From Lachnospiraceae bacterium (lineage in GTDB: Bacteria > Bacillota > Clostridia > Lachnospirales > Lachnospiraceae): DNA of 64,000 bases. The notes under the pieces were generated by a model. That model was not told where the DNA came from. It saw only the letters and a program-made list of their open reading frames with translations, and searched no databases. The translations under genes and the position numbers were made by a program. Positions 34,116 through 42,331 of this stretch are shown one piece after another (the first letter of the stretch is position 1; each line of letters starts with the position of its first letter). The DNA lies in assembly GCA_017441585.1 (NCBI GenBank), contig JAFRWW010000021.1:1-64000 (forward strand), read 5' to 3'.

Positions 34116-34694
34116 CTAACCCGCTCCCATGGCTGCGAACAGCGCCTGTATCTCATCGGGCGACAGCACCCTGTTAGGGTCGTCTCCCCCCGGAAGATCG
34201 GAAGGATCCGCCATGGATGAGGACACTGCCATTGCCACAGCCTGTTCCATGGCTTCGGCTTCAGACAGGCCTTCCGTATCATCATCCCCTGTCTGTCCAC
34301 CGGCAGGCATTTCATGAGCGTTTATGATGGAATCCATATCCAGTGTGGTACGATTTCTGACATCCACCTGATTGTTTAATAAGAATTCCTCATATTCGTT
34401 TTCCGGAATATTGCGGCGCTCTTTCTCATCGCGCTCCCAGAAGGTATGATCGATATGTTGTTCCTGTTTTGGCTGCACCTCCTGTGCCTTTTGGCTCAGC
34501 TGTATCTGCCAGGCCACATACTCTTCCATGCTCAGTATGCCCATTTTATATTTCTGCTCATAGCTGTAATCTATCTGGAATCTCTTGATCACGACAGCAT
34601 AAGGCATCTTCTGAGGTGGCAACATCAACTCAGCTTTATGAACATCATAGGAATATTGACTTGGCTTCAATATCTTTAAATCCCTGGGAAGCAT
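34116..34694 (-). CDS. Unknown protein with a C-terminal EIDALL-like motif
   Basis: 192 residues, soluble, with no signal peptide. An N-terminal folded part (LPRDLKILKPSQYSYDVHKAEL... FQIDYSYEQKYKMGILSMEEYVAWQIQLSQKAQE) is followed by a long acidic, disordered-looking stretch. It ends VLSPDEIQALFAAMGAG. That ending copies the LSQDEIDALL motif found at the N-terminus of flagellar switch proteins FliM/FliN/FliY, here at the extreme C-terminus. The chosen ATG 34694 has no ribosome binding site but sits 7 nt after a TATAAT box, suggesting a leaderless message. The frame is open to 34817 inside the upstream gene. Third gene of the block between rseP and ispG. Confidence 0.7.
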   Translation of the reverse strand: MLPRDLKILKPSQYSYDVHKAELMLPPQKMPYAVVIKRFQIDYSYEQKYKMGILSMEEYVAWQIQLSQKAQEVQPKQEQHIDHTFWERDEKERRNIPENEYEEFLLNNQVDVRNRTTLDMDSIINAHEMPAGGQTGDDDTEGLSEAEAMEQAVAMAVSSSMADPSDLPGGDDPNRVLSPDEIQALFAAMGAG

Positions 34695-34701
34695 GTCAAT
34701 A

Positions 34702-34730
34702 ATTATACTATTTTTCAGATAAGGTTTCAA
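34702..34730 (-). promoter_or_regulatory. Promoter abutting the start codon at 34694
   Basis: Minus strand TTGAAA (34725-34730), 17-nt spacer, TATAAT (34702-34707), then 7 nt to ATG. Transcription would start at or beside the A of the start codon. The -35 overlaps the stop codon of the upstream Ig-like gene. Confidence 0.7.
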
Positions 34731-36637
34731 TCCAAAATGAGGCTTCGGCGCTTTTTCATGCGCAGATATTTCCAGATAAAAAATACGGCCGTACCTGCCA
34801 CCAGGACCACTATGCACCCCTTAATAAAACTGCGCCTGTCATCCTTCTTTTTCCCTGCCTCACCTCCTTTATCCTTTAACAGTTTCTGATCCTTCTGACC
34901 CTCCGATGGTTTTGTCATCATGACCGGCTCCTTTTCCTGTACTGCCACCGGCTCTGTTTTGATCGTCCCGTCAAAAGATTCATTTATGACAGCCTTATCT
35001 TCCGGCATTTCCCTCGCCATTTCCCCGTCTTTTTCCACCTCACTTTCATTTTTGACGGTAAATCTCACGCTTTCGCGGCTCAAATTCCCGGTCTGATCCA
35101 CTGCAGCCACTTCAAGTCTGTATCTGCCCGATTTATCCACCGATTCTCCCTCATGATAATTCCTGCCGTTTATATACATCTGATACCTTATGACGGACGC
35201 ATCCATAAACATCCGCTCCGTATCTTCCCTCCCTATCATAAATCTGTCAGTGACAAGGCCGTCATAGTCATCCAGTCCCCGTATCAGAGGAGGCGTATTG
35301 TCTATGATAAAATCAAGAGTATCCAGGGCCGTATTTCCTGCCAGGTCCAAAGCCTTTGCCGTCACCTCATATCTTCCGTCCTCATAGAAGAACATATCTT
35401 CATAAGGATCCATTTCATAGATTTCCTCTGAAGCAAAGCCCCCCTCCCAATCCGTTACATATCCTGTGTGGCGCACGCTGATACTGACGGCATCCCGCAG
35501 GTCTGCGGGCAGGTTTTCATCCCACAGGTCCATATACAATCGGACATATCCGTCAGTCACGGCCCCGTTTCTGATACCGCCCAGTTTTAAGATGGGCGCG
35601 TTTTCATCCACCTTTTCAAGGGAAAGTACGACATTTTTGTCATTGCCGGCACGGTCCTTACAGTACAGCCTCAGCTCGCATTCCGAGTCAAAGGGAATAG
35701 CCCCCACTTCCTCCGGCGAAAGAGAAAAAGTCATTTTTTTCTCATCCAGAAGATCTGCGCCGGATTCCTCCTTTATATCGAATCTGTCCACCTGCTCATC
35801 ATCCAGATATATGCCTGCGTATGACAGGCCTGACAATTCATCCGTGAATCTGACTTCCAGCTCCAGACCTTCTTTTTTATCCTCCTTTCTCTCCCAGGAT
35901 ATTTCGGGTCTGTCCCTGTCCACCCATACAGCGGTGTCATATACGCACTTATCGGACAGGTTCCCGCACATATCTTCACTCCAGACACTCAGTTCCCCGC
36001 AGGAGCCGGACTCTATGACGACAGAGTCACACTCATTTTCTGCTTCCCCCGGTCTTTGAACATATATGGTCCTTATCCCCGACAGCTCATCCTTTGAATC
36101 AAATCTCATATTAACACTGTCACCTGAGAATATCCCGTCCTCCCATTTGACAGCCCCGGGGGCTGTGATCTTGGCCACGGGATTCTCCGGCGGTGTATTG
36201 TCATACACCATGGTCACCGGAAAGCCTTTGGCATAGATGTTATCACCCATCCCGTCCCTCTTCCCATACACGCTTATCTCATAGCGGCCTTCTTCGAATT
36301 CATACTCAAAGTAATCGGTATCCTCAAAATTCCGGATCCAGCCTCCCCATGAGCCATCACTTTTGATCTGAACATAAATGACCATATCCCGTGATGCCTC
36401 CACCCTCAGCACGGGACTGCCTTTGCAGGCATAAAACACCTCATCCGCCACACAGCAGTCATCATATTCCATCCGGGCGTCGATATACAAAGTCTCCTCC
36501 TGATCCATCATATCAGAAGCCGCCCTGACCCTGAGGGAAAATATGGCGGTGACCGCGATAAAGACTGCCGCAAAGCAGGCTGCCACCATCAGAGCTCCCA
36601 TCACTTTATATAGCAGTGCTCTCTGTCTTTCTTCCAT
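34727..36637 (-). CDS. Membrane-anchored surface protein with Ig-like repeats
   Basis: 636 residues, unknown function. An N-terminal hydrophobic segment (about 12-35) and a C-terminal helix (about 605-625, followed by KYLRMKKRR) bracket an extracytoplasmic region of several beta-sandwich units. Each unit is announced by the pattern D-x-x-x-P-x-I: YDNTPPENPVAKI, VDRDRPEISW, VDENAPILKL, IDNTPPLIRG. Between them are typical edge motifs (DELSGI, DELSGL, DLAGN, DQTGN) of Ig-like surface proteins. A Lys/Glu-rich linker precedes the C-terminal helix. ATG 36637 has GGAGG 5 nt upstream, 18 nt after the preceding gene, so they form an operon. Confidence 0.85.
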   Translation of the reverse strand: MEERQRALLYKVMGALMVAACFAAVFIAVTAIFSLRVRAASDMMDQEETLYIDARMEYDDCCVADEVFYACKGSPVLRVEASRDMVIYVQIKSDGSWGGWIRNFEDTDYFEYEFEEGRYEISVYGKRDGMGDNIYAKGFPVTMVYDNTPPENPVAKITAPGAVKWEDGIFSGDSVNMRFDSKDELSGIRTIYVQRPGEAENECDSVVIESGSCGELSVWSEDMCGNLSDKCVYDTAVWVDRDRPEISWERKEDKKEGLELEVRFTDELSGLSYAGIYLDDEQVDRFDIKEESGADLLDEKKMTFSLSPEEVGAIPFDSECELRLYCKDRAGNDKNVVLSLEKVDENAPILKLGGIRNGAVTDGYVRLYMDLWDENLPADLRDAVSISVRHTGYVTDWEGGFASEEIYEMDPYEDMFFYEDGRYEVTAKALDLAGNTALDTLDFIIDNTPPLIRGLDDYDGLVTDRFMIGREDTERMFMDASVIRYQMYINGRNYHEGESVDKSGRYRLEVAAVDQTGNLSRESVRFTVKNESEVEKDGEMAREMPEDKAVINESFDGTIKTEPVAVQEKEPVMMTKPSEGQKDQKLLKDKGGEAGKKKDDRRSFIKGCIVVLVAGTAVFFIWKYLRMKKRRSLILD

Positions 36638-36655
36638 AAGTACCTCCGCAAAACC

Positions 36656-37474
36656 TTATCCTTCTGCAGCCAGATATATTTCCATCTGCCTTCGCAGCTC
36701 GCCATACCTTGAATTTTCCTTAAATTCGGTATTATCCGACATTTTCTCATACAGTTCCTTCATCTCCTTTCCGTTTCCCCCTGCCTTCAGCAGGATACAG
36801 GCATGTGCCACATATACCTCCATTCCGGGCTTTGGATTGTTTTCCTCAAAATTTCGAAGATACATTAAAGCCTTCTCATCCTCCCCCAGTTCCTCCTTAA
36901 TGGACACCAGATCCAAAAGCCTCGGCTCATACATGCTGCTTTCACGGACCTTTTCGTACCCAAACAGCTTTTCTATGCAGCCTGCAGCCAGGTCATAATA
37001 TGATCTTCTCCTGTCCGGATCGCGCCTTGCCATCAGTGAATATATGGCAGAAAGCATATTGAGATCCTCAGTCATATATTCTTCCATCTGTATTTCATCT
37101 ACCCCCTGTATCATATATGGATCATTCAGCATTTCCTCCGTCTGCTTAAGGACACCGGCTGTTTCCCTCAGCTTTTCCATGGAAACCTCCCCCTCAGCCA
37201 AAGCCAGATTCGCGCCATATAGGTTATCTTCTATCTGTGCCCTGATCCGCTCACCATCATCCATATGATCAGCCGCCGACTGACCGGACACACTGCCCCC
37301 AATGCCTTTATCCAAAGGCACTGCCATTTCGGACACACTGTCTGCGACCTTCTTATCCTCCACTGTTTTCGACGGTCTGTGTGTAAAGATCACCACCATC
37401 AGGACAAGCATAAAAAAGGCGGCACTGATAAACATAAGCTTTCGCATGAAAAACTCACTTTGATATCCAAACAT
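36656..37474 (-). CDS. Membrane-anchored helical-repeat protein, unknown
   Basis: 272 residues. One transmembrane helix near residues 12-30 (FISAAFFMLVLMVVIF), then an extracytoplasmic region of paired helices. The part from about residue 130 onward (YDLAAGCIEKLFGYEKV, EDEKALMYLRNFEENNP, VAHACILLKAGGNGKEMKELYEKM) has TPR-like rhythm without a firm family match. The start at 37474 is supported by CGGAG 8 nt upstream; the frame open to 37504 has no site. First gene of the block, behind a promoter with a repeat array; the Ig-like gene follows at 18 nt. Confidence 0.75.
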   Translation of the reverse strand: MFGYQSEFFMRKLMFISAAFFMLVLMVVIFTHRPSKTVEDKKVADSVSEMAVPLDKGIGGSVSGQSAADHMDDGERIRAQIEDNLYGANLALAEGEVSMEKLRETAGVLKQTEEMLNDPYMIQGVDEIQMEEYMTEDLNMLSAIYSLMARRDPDRRRSYYDLAAGCIEKLFGYEKVRESSMYEPRLLDLVSIKEELGEDEKALMYLRNFEENNPKPGMEVYVAHACILLKAGGNGKEMKELYEKMSDNTEFKENSRYGELRRQMEIYLAAEG

Positions 37475-37564
37475 ATAAATTTCTCCGGGGAAATATCCGG
37501 ACAAAAGCCGGATGGAAATGCGTGATTAGACTGTATCACAAATACAGATGATCAAAAAGACGTA

Positions 37565-37593
37565 ATACTAAACAAATAAATAGGTTTACATAA
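37565..37593 (-). promoter_or_regulatory. Possible promoter of the 37474-34116 gene block
   Basis: Minus strand TTATGT (37588-37593), 17-nt spacer, TAGTAT (37565-37570). The -35 is poor and is itself one copy of the TTATGT repeat, which fits activator-dependent use. Confidence 0.45.
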
Positions 37594-37638
37594 TTCCAAT
37601 AATTAACATAATCCATTGACATAATCAATTTACATAAG
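37585..37638. repeat. Four-copy TTNACATAA array upstream of the gene block
   Basis: TTTACATAAT (37585), TTAACATAAT (37603), TTGACATAAT (37616) and TTTACATAAG (37629), spaced 18, 13 and 13 bp. It lies just upstream of, and overlaps, the likely promoter. The remainder of the 309-nt gap between 37475 and 37783 holds only AT-rich sequence and the terminator at 37684-37713. Confidence 0.6.
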
Positions 37639-37683
37639 TCTACCAAACAAACTCATGATATACCTTCACCATTTTAAGGCAAC

Positions 37684-37713
37684 AAAAAAACAGCCAAAAC
37701 AGGCTGTTTTTTT
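37684..37713 (-). terminator. Terminator after rseP
   Basis: AAAAAAACAGCC and GGCTGTTTTTTT form a 12-bp stem with a 6-nt loop. It has a T-run on either strand but sits 70 nt behind the rseP stop, so it most likely ends the pyrH-to-rseP transcript. Confidence 0.9.
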
Positions 37714-37783
37714 ATAATCTCAAAATGATATTTTAAGAATCAGAACGAAATCAGCTAAGGTTACATAACAAAACCAAGGCACC

Positions 37784-38839
37784 TCATCTGAATATCTTTG
37801 ATATGTCATTGAACATCACGAAGATCATAAAGGCGAGGAGCACCATCACTCCCGCAAAATGCACCATGGCTTCCTTTTCCGGATCTATCCTCTTGCGCCT
37901 TACAGCCTCCAGCAGCAAAAAGAATAGCCTGCCACCGTCAAGGGCCGGGAAGGGAAGCAGATTCATCACGCCGATGTTGGCACTTATCAGCACCGTGAGA
38001 TTGAGCATATTCAGCCACACATAATAGGCGCCGTCCTCCTTTGCCATATCGTATGTATCCCCCACAGCCGAAGCTATGCCCACGGGACCTGCCACGTCAT
38101 CCTTGGTCACACGCCCCTGGAATATCATCCCCAGACTCTTATAGGATATATCGATCCAGTAATACACCTCATGGGCCGCATAACGAAAGACCTGAAGAGG
38201 CGTAGCCTTCTTTCGCCCCATGGATCCGGATATGCCGAAAAGATATCTGTTATCACGCTCACTGTACTTGGGCGAGATCACGGTATGACAGATCTGACCG
38301 TCCCTCTCATACTCCACATCTGTACTCTTTCCTTCAAAGAAAAAGGTATAGGAACTGATATCCCGATAGACCACTATCCTGTGACCGTCCAGTTTCCTGA
38401 TGATATCGCCTTTCTGTAATCCCGCCTCGGCAGCGGGGTATCCCTCCAGGACTCCTGCTATCTGTGCAGGATCGTAGCCTATGGCCGCGATAATAAAACA
38501 TGCCAGGAAAAAGGCCAGTCCGAAATTTGCAAAAGGGCCTGCCACCACAGTGGCTATCCTGGCAAAGACCCCGGCACTTCCGAAAACCTCCGGCGAAATG
38601 GAATCCTCTCCGTCCATACCACGGAAGATACATGCCCCGCCAAAGGGCAGAAGGCGCAGTGAATAGATCGTGCCGTTAAACTCCCTGTACACGATCCTGG
38701 GGCCGAAGCCCAAGGCAAATTCCTTGACGGCGATGCCGTTTTTCTTTGCCACCAGCATATGTCCGCCTTCATGGACCAGAACTATGCTTCCCAGTATGAG
38801 TATGAATAAAAGACCTTTTATGATATAATCAAGGACCAT
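37784..38839 (-). CDS. rseP: Site-2 intramembrane metalloprotease RseP
   Basis: 351 residues. The zinc motif HEGGH (HExxH) lies in TM1 at about residue 23. One PDZ domain follows (GVLEGYPAAEAGLQKGDIIRKLDGHRI, about 118-150). The third zinc ligand region is NLLPFPALDGGRLFFLLLEAVRRK near residue 300 (family LDG motif). It cleaves transmembrane anti-sigma factors and remnant signal peptides. Single PDZ and length agree with the Gram-positive RasP form. It lies 13 nt downstream of dxr, the usual order, and is followed by a strong terminator. Confidence 0.95.
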   Translation of the reverse strand: MVLDYIIKGLLFILILGSIVLVHEGGHMLVAKKNGIAVKEFALGFGPRIVYREFNGTIYSLRLLPFGGACIFRGMDGEDSISPEVFGSAGVFARIATVVAGPFANFGLAFFLACFIIAAIGYDPAQIAGVLEGYPAAEAGLQKGDIIRKLDGHRIVVYRDISSYTFFFEGKSTDVEYERDGQICHTVISPKYSERDNRYLFGISGSMGRKKATPLQVFRYAAHEVYYWIDISYKSLGMIFQGRVTKDDVAGPVGIASAVGDTYDMAKEDGAYYVWLNMLNLTVLISANIGVMNLLPFPALDGGRLFFLLLEAVRRKRIDPEKEAMVHFAGVMVLLAFMIFVMFNDISKIFR

Positions 38840-38852
38840 TCTCTCTTCACTC

Positions 38853-40025
38853 TCAGATTTGATTCATGTAACTTTTAAGTATCTCTTCAGTACGTTCTCT
38901 TGCTTCGAATATCTCATCCACATCGGGACTTACTCCCGGCGTGAAACTGTTCATGGCGTGTTCTATCACCTCCGGTATCTGCAAAAAGCCGATCTTTTTA
39001 TCCAGAAGAAGGCGCACCGCCACCTCATTTGCGGCATTAAAGACCGTGGGCATCACTCCCCCCGCATTCATGGCGTCAAAGGCCAGCTTAAGTCCCACAA
39101 AGGTCTCCAGGTCAGGCTCCATGAAATCCAGATGTTCCATCTTGAAAAAGTCCACCCGCTCTCCTAAAAGATATATCCTGTCAGGATAGGTCAGAGCATA
39201 CTGTATGGGAAGCTTCATATCGGGAACTCCCATCTGCCCTATCACAGCGCCGTCCACAAACTGAACTGCGGAATGAAGGATCGACTGCGGATGTATCAGT
39301 ATCTGTATCTTCTCGGGCTCCATGTCAAAAAGCCAGTGGGCCTCCATCATCTCCAGTCCCTTGTTTACCAGGGAAGCCGAATCTATGGTGACCTTAGGTC
39401 CCATCACCCAGTTGGGATGATTGAGTACCTGTTCCAGATTTACACTTTTAAGTTCCTCCTTCTTTTTCCCACGGAAAGGACCGCCGGAGGCGGTAAGCAA
39501 TATTTTTTCTATCTGGGCATGATGAGCCTCCTCCTTTGCCCAGAAGCCGTTCATACTCTGAAAGATGGCGGAATGCTCCGAATCCACCGGCAGTATGTTC
39601 ACCTTCATGGCCTTTGCCAGGGGCATGATGATGTGCCCTGCGCACACCAGCGTTTCCTTGTTTGCCAGGGCTATATCCTTACCTGCTCTGATAGCAGCAA
39701 TGGTGGGACGTATGCCTATCATACCCACGATGCCGGTCACCACCACGTCAGCCGTAGGATAAGTAGCCAGTTCGATGAGTCCCTCCATGCCTGAGACCAC
39801 CTTTGTATCTGTATCGGCGATCATTACCGACAGTTCCTTAGCCGCAGCCTCATCATAGACAGCCACCAGCTTCGGGTTAAACTCCCTGACCTGCCTTTCC
39901 AGAAGCGCCACATTTGAATTGGCACCTATTGCAGCCACCTCAAACTTATCCGGGTTGTACCTTACTATATCCAGTGTCTGTGTACCTATGGAACCGGTAG
40001 AGCCTAAAACAGACAATACTTTCAT
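38853..40025 (-). CDS. dxr: 1-deoxy-D-xylulose 5-phosphate reductoisomerase
   Basis: 390 residues. The NADPH-binding motif GSTGSIGTQTLDIV is at residue 8. The catalytic region includes ANKETLVCAGHIIMPLAKA, PVDSEHSAIFQ and LTASGGPFRGK, with metal ligands D/E in the PVDSEHSA segment, then HPNWVMGPKVTIDSASLVNKGLEMMEAHWLF. It performs the second step of the MEP pathway. The start at 40025 has GAGG 8 nt upstream. REP-like repeats separate it from cdsA. Confidence 0.97.
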   Translation of the reverse strand: MKVLSVLGSTGSIGTQTLDIVRYNPDKFEVAAIGANSNVALLERQVREFNPKLVAVYDEAAAKELSVMIADTDTKVVSGMEGLIELATYPTADVVVTGIVGMIGIRPTIAAIRAGKDIALANKETLVCAGHIIMPLAKAMKVNILPVDSEHSAIFQSMNGFWAKEEAHHAQIEKILLTASGGPFRGKKKEELKSVNLEQVLNHPNWVMGPKVTIDSASLVNKGLEMMEAHWLFDMEPEKIQILIHPQSILHSAVQFVDGAVIGQMGVPDMKLPIQYALTYPDRIYLLGERVDFFKMEHLDFMEPDLETFVGLKLAFDAMNAGGVMPTVFNAANEVAVRLLLDKKIGFLQIPEVIEHAMNSFTPGVSPDVDEIFEARERTEEILKSYMNQI

Positions 40026-40042
40026 ATTTTTATCCTCGCCTA

Positions 40043-40113
40043 AGATTCGTCGTCACTTCGTTCCCCAGAATGACAAAACAACGGTCGTTCTGATACTTCA
40101 ACCGAAGGATTCT
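40043..40113. repeat. Two REP-like units between cdsA and dxr
   Basis: AGATTCGTCGTCACTTCGTT...CCAGAATGAC (40043-40074), then a degenerate unit in the opposite sense ending ACCGAAGGATTCTT (40086-40113). Both match the family seen elsewhere in the window. Confidence 0.7.
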
Positions 40114-40141
40114 TCTCATGATCAACTTTACACTTTCCATC

Positions 40142-40969
40142 CTAAAAAATCAAAACAAAAATATAGATAAGCGGAGCAATGACGATGACGCTGTCAAACC
40201 TGTCCAGTATCCCGCCATGCCCGGGAATGATATTCCCATAATCCTTAATATCATAATGCCTCTTAAATGCGGACGCCGTGAGATCCCCCACCTGCGAGAA
40301 CACGGCTGCCACCGCGGAAAGCAGGGCATAATTTACCAGATACAGACCGTTTATGACACCATCTTTAAAGTGCATCACTATGCAGCCGTAGATCAGCCCC
40401 ACTATGACCGATCCTGCCACGCCGCCCACGGCTCCTTCCACTGATTTTTTCGGCGAGAGCACCGGCGCCAGCTTATGCTTGCCCAGGGTGCTTCCCACAA
40501 AATATGCAAAGGTATCGCATACCCAGGACCCTACAAAGACAAACCAGACCATAAACTGCCCCCCATCCGTCCTTCGTAAAAGATAGATGCAGGAAAGCAT
40601 CACCGGTATATATATGATGGCAAAAAATCCGGAAAAAAGATCCATGGGCTCATACTTCGGATAAACCATCACATAGATCAGCATCATGATCAAAAGGCCT
40701 GCCAGCAACAGACAGAACAAAAACTGCGGCGATGACTCAAGAAAGAGCGCTATGTAATACAACACCGTCAGCGTATACCCGCTGACGGCCAATGCATCCA
40801 TTCTCGACTTACTGAGATTCTTATTCGGTATGCAGGTGAGCTGATACAGCTCCCTTTGTCCTGCCAGGGAGACCAGTCCCAGACAGATGATAAGCAGATA
40901 ATGTCCCTCCAGCAGGGCAGCCACCGCCATGACCGTCAGGACAGTTCCGCTCAGTACTCTTTTAAACAT
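40142..40969 (-). CDS. cdsA: Phosphatidate cytidylyltransferase (CDP-diacylglycerol synthase)
   Basis: A 275-residue membrane enzyme with about 8 helices that makes CDP-diacylglycerol from phosphatidic acid and CTP. The C-terminal family signature is clear: ASAFKRHYDIKDYGNIIPGHGG followed by ILDRFDS. Preceding it are the GSWVCDTFAYFVGSTLGKHKLAPVLSPKKSVEGAVGG segments. The start at 40969 follows the uppS stop by 5 nt with GGAG about 10 nt upstream, so the genes are coupled. Confidence 0.95.
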   Translation of the reverse strand: MFKRVLSGTVLTVMAVAALLEGHYLLIICLGLVSLAGQRELYQLTCIPNKNLSKSRMDALAVSGYTLTVLYYIALFLESSPQFLFCLLLAGLLIMMLIYVMVYPKYEPMDLFSGFFAIIYIPVMLSCIYLLRRTDGGQFMVWFVFVGSWVCDTFAYFVGSTLGKHKLAPVLSPKKSVEGAVGGVAGSVIVGLIYGCIVMHFKDGVINGLYLVNYALLSAVAAVFSQVGDLTASAFKRHYDIKDYGNIIPGHGGILDRFDSVIVIAPLIYIFVLIF

Positions 40970-40974
40970 AAGTA

Positions 40975-41688
40975 TTAAACTCCGCCATATCTGCGATCCC
41001 GCTTATTATAAGCATATACCGCATCCTTAAGATCATCCGGTGAAAAATCGGGCCAGAAGACATTCGTGAAATAAAATTCCGTGTAAGCCATCTGCCAGAG
41101 CAGATAATTGGAAAGCCTCTGCTCTCCGCTGGTCCTTATCAAAAGGTCCGGATCCGGAATATCCGCCGTATCCAGATACCTCTCAAACATCCTGTCGGTG
41201 ATCTTTTCATCAGGTCCTATCACGCCGCTCCTGACATCCTCCGCCAGACGATTCACGGCACGGACCATCTCATCACGGCTTCCGTAATTGAGCGCCACCT
41301 GAAAATTAAGGCCCGTCATATCCTTTGAAAAATCTTCCAGATCAGCTATGGCCTCCTGAAGATCCTTATCCAGTCCGGTCTTGTCTCCGATGACCCTGAC
41401 GCGCATATTGTTCTTTTGGGACAGATTACGGCAGGTCTTCATGTAGCTGCGAAGAAGCTTCATCAAAGCGGCCACCTCATCATCGGGGCGGTTCCAGTTT
41501 TCCGTGGAAAAGGCATACATGGTCACATATTTTATGCCCATATTGTACGCTGCCTCACAGATTACTTCCACATTTTTGGCACCCTGAACATGCCCCATAT
41601 TCCTGGGAAGTCCCTTGGACTTGGCCCAGCGCCCGTTTCCGTCCAGGATTATGGCCACATGCTGCGGTATTTTTAAACTCTCATCCAT
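40975..41688 (-). CDS. uppS: Undecaprenyl diphosphate synthase (cis-prenyltransferase)
   Basis: 237 residues. Motifs in order are VAIILDGNGRWAKSKGLPR (catalytic Asp), YAFSTENWNRP, FQVALNYGSRDE and the terminal DPDLLIRTSGEQRLSNYLLWQMAYTEFYF. It makes the C55 lipid carrier for peptidoglycan and wall polymers. ATG 41688 is preferred over the upstream TTG 41706 because GGAG lies 7 nt before it. It is followed closely by cdsA. Confidence 0.96.
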   Translation of the reverse strand: MDESLKIPQHVAIILDGNGRWAKSKGLPRNMGHVQGAKNVEVICEAAYNMGIKYVTMYAFSTENWNRPDDEVAALMKLLRSYMKTCRNLSQKNNMRVRVIGDKTGLDKDLQEAIADLEDFSKDMTGLNFQVALNYGSRDEMVRAVNRLAEDVRSGVIGPDEKITDRMFERYLDTADIPDPDLLIRTSGEQRLSNYLLWQMAYTEFYFTNVFWPDFSPDDLKDAVYAYNKRDRRYGGV

Positions 41689-41765
41689 ACTTTCACTCCG
41701 GATCAAATCGTTTTCATAAACCCTTTGACACTATTCCGACATTTAATGATCTGCCGGTTCTGACA

Positions 41766-42320
41766 TCAGACAGTGAGGATTTCCTTTGACTTCTCCTCTA
41801 CCAGCTTGTCCACATCCTTTATCGAATCATCCGTAAGCTTCTGTATCTGATCCTCCAGATCCTTGATCTGATCCTCGGAGATATCATCACTTTTTGAAAG
41901 CTTCTTAAGATAATCATTACCGTCACGGCGTATGTTACGGATGGCCACCTTGGCAGCCTCACCCTTCTTCTTTACATCCTTGACCAGCTCCTTACGCCTC
42001 TCCTCGGTAAGCTCCGGGAAAACCAGTCTGATACAGGTTCCATCGTTATTGGGATTGATACCTATATCGCTCATCTGAATGGCTTTTTCAATCTCCTTCA
42101 TAAGGCTCTTGTCCCAGGGCTGGATCACTATCATCCTGGCCTCGGGTACGGAGATATTACCCACCTGCTGCAAAGGAGTGGGTGCACCGTAATAATTCAC
42201 CGTGATCTTATCCAGAATGTGGGGATTGGCTCTTCCCGCCCTTATACCGGCATATTCCGAAATAAGATTATCCTTTGTCTTGCCCATTTTTACTTCAAAC
42301 TGTTCCAATCTTGAATCCAT
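41766..42320 (-). CDS. frr: Ribosome recycling factor
   Basis: 184 residues, the exact family length. The coiled three-helix domain has ISEYAGIRAGRANPHILDKITVNYYGAPTPLQQVGNISVPEARMIVI near the start and NDGTCIRLVFPELTEERRKELVKDVKK in the middle. It splits post-termination ribosomes with EF-G. ATG 42320 has AAAGGAG upstream. It sits directly after pyrH, the usual arrangement in bacteria. Confidence 0.97.
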   Translation of the reverse strand: MDSRLEQFEVKMGKTKDNLISEYAGIRAGRANPHILDKITVNYYGAPTPLQQVGNISVPEARMIVIQPWDKSLMKEIEKAIQMSDIGINPNNDGTCIRLVFPELTEERRKELVKDVKKKGEAAKVAIRNIRRDGNDYLKKLSKSDDISEDQIKDLEDQIQKLTDDSIKDVDKLVEEKSKEILTV

Positions 42321-42331
42321 AACCCTCTCCT

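Noticed and set aside
33983..34315. 110-codon minus-strand frame overlapping the EIDALL-like gene and the intergenic element
   Set aside because: Most of it is a shifted reading of the gene at 34116; only its last 36 codons lie in the intergenic element, where they are discussed as part of that element.
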